This document shows, in pieces, positions 6,275 to 9,364 of a stretch of 9,364 nucleotides of DNA (positions are counted from its first letter, which is position 1; the number at the start of each line of letters is the position of its first letter). The DNA is from JAJFTV01 sp964426355. GTDB taxonomy: Bacteria; Chloroflexota; Anaerolineae; Anaerolineales; Anaerolineaceae. Below the pieces are notes generated by a model. The model was not told where the DNA came from and ran no database searches. It was given only the letters and a program-made list of their open reading frames with translations. Made by a program: the position numbers and the translations under genes. The DNA is taken from positions 1 to 9,364 of the forward strand of contig CAYRRA010000172.1 of the NCBI GenBank assembly GCA_964426355.1, written 5' to 3'.

Positions 6275-7795
6275 TTACTTTCTTTTGAGAATACGCTCCT
6301 GTATGAAATTCATCATTTGTCGGTGTTCTGATTTTTCCGGCAACCACAAAATCATCAGCAAGAGTATTGCGGTTGGAACAGCAACCTGCCATATCACCCC
6401 TTGACCCCATTGCATCATACACAAACCCGGAATCACCAAGGAAAAGCCTTTGATCAACAATCGACTATTTTGTGGATTGATTCGGTAAATTGTCGTGTTT
6501 TTATGATAAACGAAATCAATCCCCAAAGTCAATAAGCTGGTCACAAAATAACTGAAAGGTACCGCAATGATGCCCATCGAGGGAATTAACAGCAACGAGA
6601 GCACCGCCCATCCGACCCAATCGACCAACCCATCCAACAGGATGAACCGAAATCTCCCCATCGGCAGCAGAGTCACATTCATTGAGAAACGGATCATACG
6701 CAGCAAATCAGCGATGGATTGCCAGAACACCAGGGATGCAGCGCCTAAAAATGCCGGGCTGTAAAGCAGTGGTATCCATATCTTCCTGGTAAGCATAACT
6801 AGAATCAACCCTGGGCATAACAGCAATAACCCCAACCGCAGCTCATCGTTTTGGATTTGAACAATCTTTTCTGGTTGATCCAAAACGACAGTTACTTTGG
6901 GCAAGCCAAAACCGGTAAAAACATTTCTCAATAAACCCATGTAAGAGAGGGAAATAGCATAGACAACCTGGTAAATGCCATTTTCCTCCACCCCCAGAGA
7001 ATGCACAACGCCACTGCGAATGATGATCGGCGCCAGCGCGGATGCCAGGGCAATTGTACTGAGCGGACCGATAAATCGTAACAGCTTTGCAACAGAGGAA
7101 CGATCAGGCAAATGCTGCCAAAGCGTTTGTATTGGAAAGGGCAGCACCCGCTTTCTTAAGACATAAACAACGAGAATAAGATTGACCCCTTGTGCAATCA
7201 ACATGGACAGGATTGCCCCCCAAAGATGTAACCATAAAATCATCACAAGGCTGATTAAAATATTAAAGATGTAGCCAATTACTGATACCAGGGCATATTC
7301 TTTCCATTTAAGCAATGCCTGGTAGATGAAAAAGAATACATTATATTCTGCATAAAAAAAACCGGTAACCGCTATCAAGAATACGAACCAGCCATACTGT
7401 GGGTCGGCAAAAATCCAAACAGAAACGGTTGTAGAAAATACGCTAATCAGAACAGAAACAACAGTACCGAGCAGACCAAAAAATAACAAACCGGTTAAGA
7501 TCGTTTTGCTCAATCTTGCGGTATCGTTATGGTTGCGAAATTCAGCCAGCAATTTAAAATACCCGTCGCCTATGCCAAATAACGCCACCTGGCGGACGAG
7601 TTCCATGAAATTGTTTGCCTGGGAGAAAATACCCATCCCAAATGTACCCAAGAAAGCCGCTACCAATTTTGAACGAACCAGTCCAAATAAAACCGATGCG
7701 ACCTGGTGAATTCCAAGATAACCGAACGCGTTGATTAATTCTCTCATGAGTTCATTTCGGAACGGTGGATCACACTCCTGACGAATGCGATTCAT
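6275..7795 (-). CDS. Oligosaccharide/polysaccharide flippase-like membrane protein (MOP superfamily)
   Basis: This 506-residue integral membrane protein has about a dozen or more hydrophobic helices throughout. Its length and layout fit the Wzx/polysaccharide flippase branch of the MOP superfamily, which moves lipid-linked sugars across the inner membrane. The N-terminal segment FGYLGIHQVASVLFGLVRSK followed by LGTFGMGIFSQANNF is typical of the first two helices. No glycosyltransferase or polymerase genes are visible beside it, so the substrate is unknown, and it stands apart from a usual polysaccharide locus. The start is uncertain. The ATG at 7793-7795 overlaps a perfect TATAAT, so a transcript from that box could begin only after this codon. 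The ATG at 7745-7747 (16 codons on) would still keep the whole membrane domain. It is divergent from the regulator-ferritin operon. Confidence 0.82.
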   Translation of the reverse strand: MNRIRQECDPPFRNELMRELINAFGYLGIHQVASVLFGLVRSKLVAAFLGTFGMGIFSQANNFMELVRQVALFGIGDGYFKLLAEFRNHNDTARLSKTILTGLLFFGLLGTVVSVLISVFSTTVSVWIFADPQYGWFVFLIAVTGFFYAEYNVFFFIYQALLKWKEYALVSVIGYIFNILISLVMILWLHLWGAILSMLIAQGVNLILVVYVLRKRVLPFPIQTLWQHLPDRSSVAKLLRFIGPLSTIALASALAPIIIRSGVVHSLGVEENGIYQVVYAISLSYMGLLRNVFTGFGLPKVTVVLDQPEKIVQIQNDELRLGLLLLCPGLILVMLTRKIWIPLLYSPAFLGAASLVFWQSIADLLRMIRFSMNVTLLPMGRFRFILLDGLVDWVGWAVLSLLLIPSMGIIAVPFSYFVTSLLTLGIDFVYHKNTTIYRINPQNSRLLIKGFSLVIPGLCMMQWGQGVIWQVAVPTAILLLMILWLPEKSEHRQMMNFIQERILKRK

Positions 7796-7802
7796 TATAC
7801 CA
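7794..7802 (-). promoter_or_regulatory. Extended -10 promoter element at the flippase start
   Basis: The minus strand shows TGGTATAAT (7802-7794), an extended -10 with a perfect TATAAT and no good -35. The first candidate ATG of the flippase overlaps it, so if this box is used the functional start must be the ATG at 7747 or another downstream codon. Confidence 0.4.
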
Positions 7803-7889
7803 TCCGCCTTGATTTGAATCTTTTCTCCCCTATTGTTCAGATGGTTTATTCACTTTACAAAAAAACAATCCAGTATTTCAATATTTAAC

Positions 7890-7917
7890 TTGACAAATAT
7901 TCTAAATGTTGTATAAT
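7890..7917 (+). promoter_or_regulatory. Near-consensus sigma-70 promoter of the Fur-family regulator/ferritin operon
   Basis: A perfect TTGACA (7890-7895), a 16-base spacer and a perfect TATAAT (7912-7917). Transcription should begin near 7924, leaving a leader of about 44 bases before the ATG at 7968. The Fur-type palindrome at 7926-7938 begins right at this start point. Confidence 0.8.
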
Positions 7918-7925
7918 TATTTTTA

Positions 7926-7938
7926 GATAATAATTATC
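7926..7938 (+). promoter_or_regulatory. Fur/PerR-type operator (GATAAT-A-ATTATC)
   Basis: This is a perfect 6-1-6 palindrome, GATAATAATTATC. Extended by one base each side it matches 13 of 14 defined bases of the Fur 7-1-7 consensus (TGATAATNATTATCA) and 11-12 of the PerR consensus. Lying at the transcription start of the regulator-ferritin operon, it should let the metal-loaded regulator block transcription, so autorepression is likely. Confidence 0.75.
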
Positions 7939-7967
7939 AATAAATAATATTCTTCTAATTAATAAAA

Positions 7968-8417
7968 ATGGATAATCAACAACAAGAACGTCTCCAAACA
8001 CTAACAGAAAAACTGCGGGCTCGCGGTCAGCGAGTAACGCCCCAGCGGATGGCTATTTTGCGGGCGCTCGCCAGTAACACTGCTCACCCCAGCATTGACG
8101 AAATCCATCACATCGTCAGGCAAGATTTCCCTATGACAAGCCTGGCAACAGTTTACAAAACAATCGCAACCCTGAAAGAACTCGGAGAGGTTACCGAGCT
8201 AAGCTTTGGGAACACCGCAAACCGATACGATGGCAGCAATGTCCATTTGCATCCACATCTGATCTGTGTAGAGTGCAACCATATCGAAGACATTGATATT
8301 ACTCACCTGGACGATTTGTCCAATACAGTAACAGCGGAAACTGGATATCAAATTATCCGCCAACGTTTTGATTTCTTTGGGATTTGTCCCGAATGCCAGA
8401 AAAAACACACCACATAA
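7968..8417 (+). CDS. Fur-family metal-dependent transcriptional repressor, PerR-like
   Basis: This is a 149-residue cytoplasmic Fur-family repressor. The winged-helix domain covers about 8-85, with VTPQRMAILRAL and the recognition helix SLATVYKTIATLKELG. The dimerisation domain has two CxxC zinc pairs, C100/C103 and C140/C143. The regulatory metal ligands match Bacillus PerR: H40 (AHP), D88 (NRYD), H95, H97 and D108 correspond to H37, D85, H91, H93 and D104, with one inserted residue between D88 and H95. An Asp at the last position favours a peroxide-sensing PerR over a plain Fur, but residues alone do not settle it. The start ATG has no Shine-Dalgarno; the run before it is AT-rich, so translation may be weak. 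The ferritin gene follows after 16 bases, and a Fur-type box lies at the promoter. Confidence 0.93.
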   Translation: MDNQQQERLQTLTEKLRARGQRVTPQRMAILRALASNTAHPSIDEIHHIVRQDFPMTSLATVYKTIATLKELGEVTELSFGNTANRYDGSNVHLHPHLICVECNHIEDIDITHLDDLSNTVTAETGYQIIRQRFDFFGICPECQKKHTT

Positions 8418-8433
8418 AAAAAGGAGTATCACC

Positions 8434-8919
8434 ATGTTTGGAAAAAAAACCGAAAACCTAATGAATGAGCAAATTCAGCACGAATTATATTCCGCTTACC
8501 TTTACCTTTCTATGGCGGCTGATCTAGAAGCAAAGAACTTACCCGGCTTCGCTCATTGGATGAAAAAACAGGCTGAAGAAGAAGTGGAACATGCCATGAA
8601 ATTCTTTGAATTTATCAATGACCGGGGAGGCAAGGTTACGCTGCTGGCGATTGAACAACCCACCGCAGAGTTCGGTCAACCGCTGGATATCTTCCAGGCT
8701 GCGTATGAACATGAGCAAAAAGTAACTGCGCTGATTAACAACATCTATAAACAGGCACTGGAAGAAAATGATTATGCCAGCCAATCCCTTTTACACTGGT
8801 TCATAGATGAACAGGTAGAAGAGGAAAAGAATGCAATGGAAATCGTTGAAACCCTGAAATACATCGGAGACAAGGGTCATGCGCTGATCTCTTTGGACAG
8901 GCAATTGGCTCAAAGATAA
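8434..8919 (+). CDS. ftnA: Bacterial non-haem ferritin
   Basis: This 161-residue iron-storage subunit should assemble into the 24-mer cage in the cytoplasm, oxidising Fe(II) and storing Fe(III). The ferroxidase ligands of E. coli FtnA are present at the same numbers: E17, E50, H53, E94, Q127 and E130, and Y24 is present as well. Motifs are HELYSAYLYLSMA, EEEVEHAMKF and HWFIDEQVEEEKNAME. There is no haem-ligating methionine signature of bacterioferritin. The ATG at 8434 has AAGGAG seven bases upstream. The frame is open further upstream inside the regulator gene, but that part is not ferritin. It is co-transcribed with the Fur-family gene 16 bases before it, so it should be derepressed under the signal that inactivates that regulator. 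A hairpin terminator follows 22 bases after the stop. Confidence 0.96.
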   Translation: MFGKKTENLMNEQIQHELYSAYLYLSMAADLEAKNLPGFAHWMKKQAEEEVEHAMKFFEFINDRGGKVTLLAIEQPTAEFGQPLDIFQAAYEHEQKVTALINNIYKQALEENDYASQSLLHWFIDEQVEEEKNAMEIVETLKYIGDKGHALISLDRQLAQR

Positions 8920-8941
8920 CCACGAAAATTGTTTTTTCCTG

Positions 8942-8973
8942 GAGGCTGCCCGGGTTTCACCCAGGGTAGCCTC
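8942..8973 (+). terminator. Hairpin terminator after ferritin
   Basis: GAGGCTGCCC (8942-8951) pairs with GGGTAGCCTC (8964-8973), ten pairs including one G-U. The loop can extend the stem with GGGT/ACCC. The downstream T-run is weak (TTTGCGTTT), so it is a good hairpin with an imperfect tail. Confidence 0.75.
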
Positions 8974-9241
8974 TTTGCGTTTAAATGGGCACAATGACAG
9001 AATCACGAAATAAATATGAAACTGTCATCACCACAATAATGGAAAAAATAAAAATGGTAGAATCTTTTTAGATGGTTTGATGAACACCGGTTCAGAAACC
9101 AGGGAACGCAACCGATTGCCGGAATGATCTCATCACAAACGACATGGTTCAGGGAAAAAGATGAAAACACTGCCTGAAAACAAATGGTTTGTAAACTAAT
9201 CCAGAGGCAGACCGCCAATACGGAAATCTTGGAGGCTCTGT
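8974..9241. other. Intergenic stretch with no convincing gene
   Basis: No frame here is a persuasive gene; only tiny ORFs such as MKTLPENKWFVN occur. The stretch contains an inverted repeat ATGACAG-N21-CTGTCAT (8994-9028), an extended -10-like TGGTAGAAT (9055-9063), and a short ACAAA-TGG-TTTGT repeat around 9180-9192. No riboswitch class I know is recognisable. The likely content is the regulatory leader of the gene starting at 9242, if that gene is real. Confidence 0.5.
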
Positions 9242-9364
9242 TTGGGACAAAAAGCGAACTCAGTACAAAAATGGCTTTACGCGTTACTAAACTTTGGTAT
9301 GTATCTCGCCAAACAAGGTGTAATTGCCTACCTTGAGTTCTATTATGTCGCTGTGAAGTATTTG
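9242..9364 (+). CDS. Possible partial gene with TTG start, unknown function (runs off right edge)
   Basis: A frame opens at TTG 9242-9244 with a perfect GGAGG (9231-9235) six bases before it. It stays open to the window end for 41 codons: MGQKANSVQKWLYALLNF, then GMYLAKQGVIAYLEFYYVAVKYL. The visible part is aromatic-rich with alternating hydrophobic residues, perhaps amphipathic helices. I do not recognise it. No ATG gives a better start; the ATG at 9299 lacks a ribosome site. The case rests on the Shine-Dalgarno and the open frame only, since the opposite strand is also open here. It could be a real start or chance. Confidence 0.35.
   Translation, partial: MGQKANSVQKWLYALLNFGMYLAKQGVIAYLEFYYVAVKYL

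Noticed and set aside
8974..9241. A decayed transposon or a riboswitch in the leader before the edge ORF
   Set aside because: No terminal repeats, transposase motifs or known riboswitch core could be identified.
9003..9364. A minus-strand frame open from the right edge to 9003
   Set aside because: The product is Cys-, Phe- and His-rich without any motif, has no good start or ribosome site, and lies over regulatory-looking sequence. It is probably chance in AT-rich DNA.

Overview
The window looks like ordinary bacterial chromosome of moderate GC, with AT-rich intergenic promoters. No rRNA, tRNA, CRISPR array or intact mobile element is visible. Three things resemble gene sets I associate with Chloroflexota of the Anaerolineae type: the COG4277-type radical SAM/helix-hairpin-helix protein, the DUF2089 plus SHOCT-like pair, and promoters placed very close to start codons. 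This assignment comes from remembered family resemblance, not from a search, so it is tentative.

Minus strand, read from right to left. A polysaccharide flippase-like membrane protein (7795-6275) is followed by a two-gene operon for DppB- and DppC-type ABC permeases (6051-4257). That operon has its own promoter and ends at a strong intrinsic terminator. Next come a small C39-like papain-fold protein (4188-3547) and a radical SAM protein with a C-terminal HhH motif (3461-2226), which has a near-consensus promoter abutting its ATG. The last unit is a tight cluster of a 77-residue protein of unknown function, a DUF2089 zinc-ribbon/HTH protein, a SHOCT-like protein and an MFS efflux-type transporter cut by the left edge (2082-1). 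A good sigma-70 promoter precedes this cluster. It overlaps two inverted repeats spaced exactly 21 bp, which makes self-regulation by the DUF2089 protein a reasonable hypothesis.

Plus strand. A Fur-family regulator with PerR-like metal ligands (7968-8417) and a ferritin with a complete ferroxidase centre (8434-8919) form an operon. A near-consensus promoter precedes it, and a Fur-type palindrome lies at the expected transcription start. A hairpin terminator follows. From the terminator to the right edge there is no convincing complete gene. A possible partial gene with a TTG start and a perfect Shine-Dalgarno begins at 9242 and runs off the window.

Working logic. The regulator and ferritin form an iron or peroxide homeostasis unit. 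The DUF2089 cluster looks like a self-regulated stress or efflux unit. The permease pair lacks its ATPases and binding protein here, so it must use subunits encoded elsewhere. I found no clearly undescribed system. The best candidates for a second look are the DUF2089 cluster with its twin operators, and the mismatch between PerR-like residues and the Fur-like operator at the ferritin operon.
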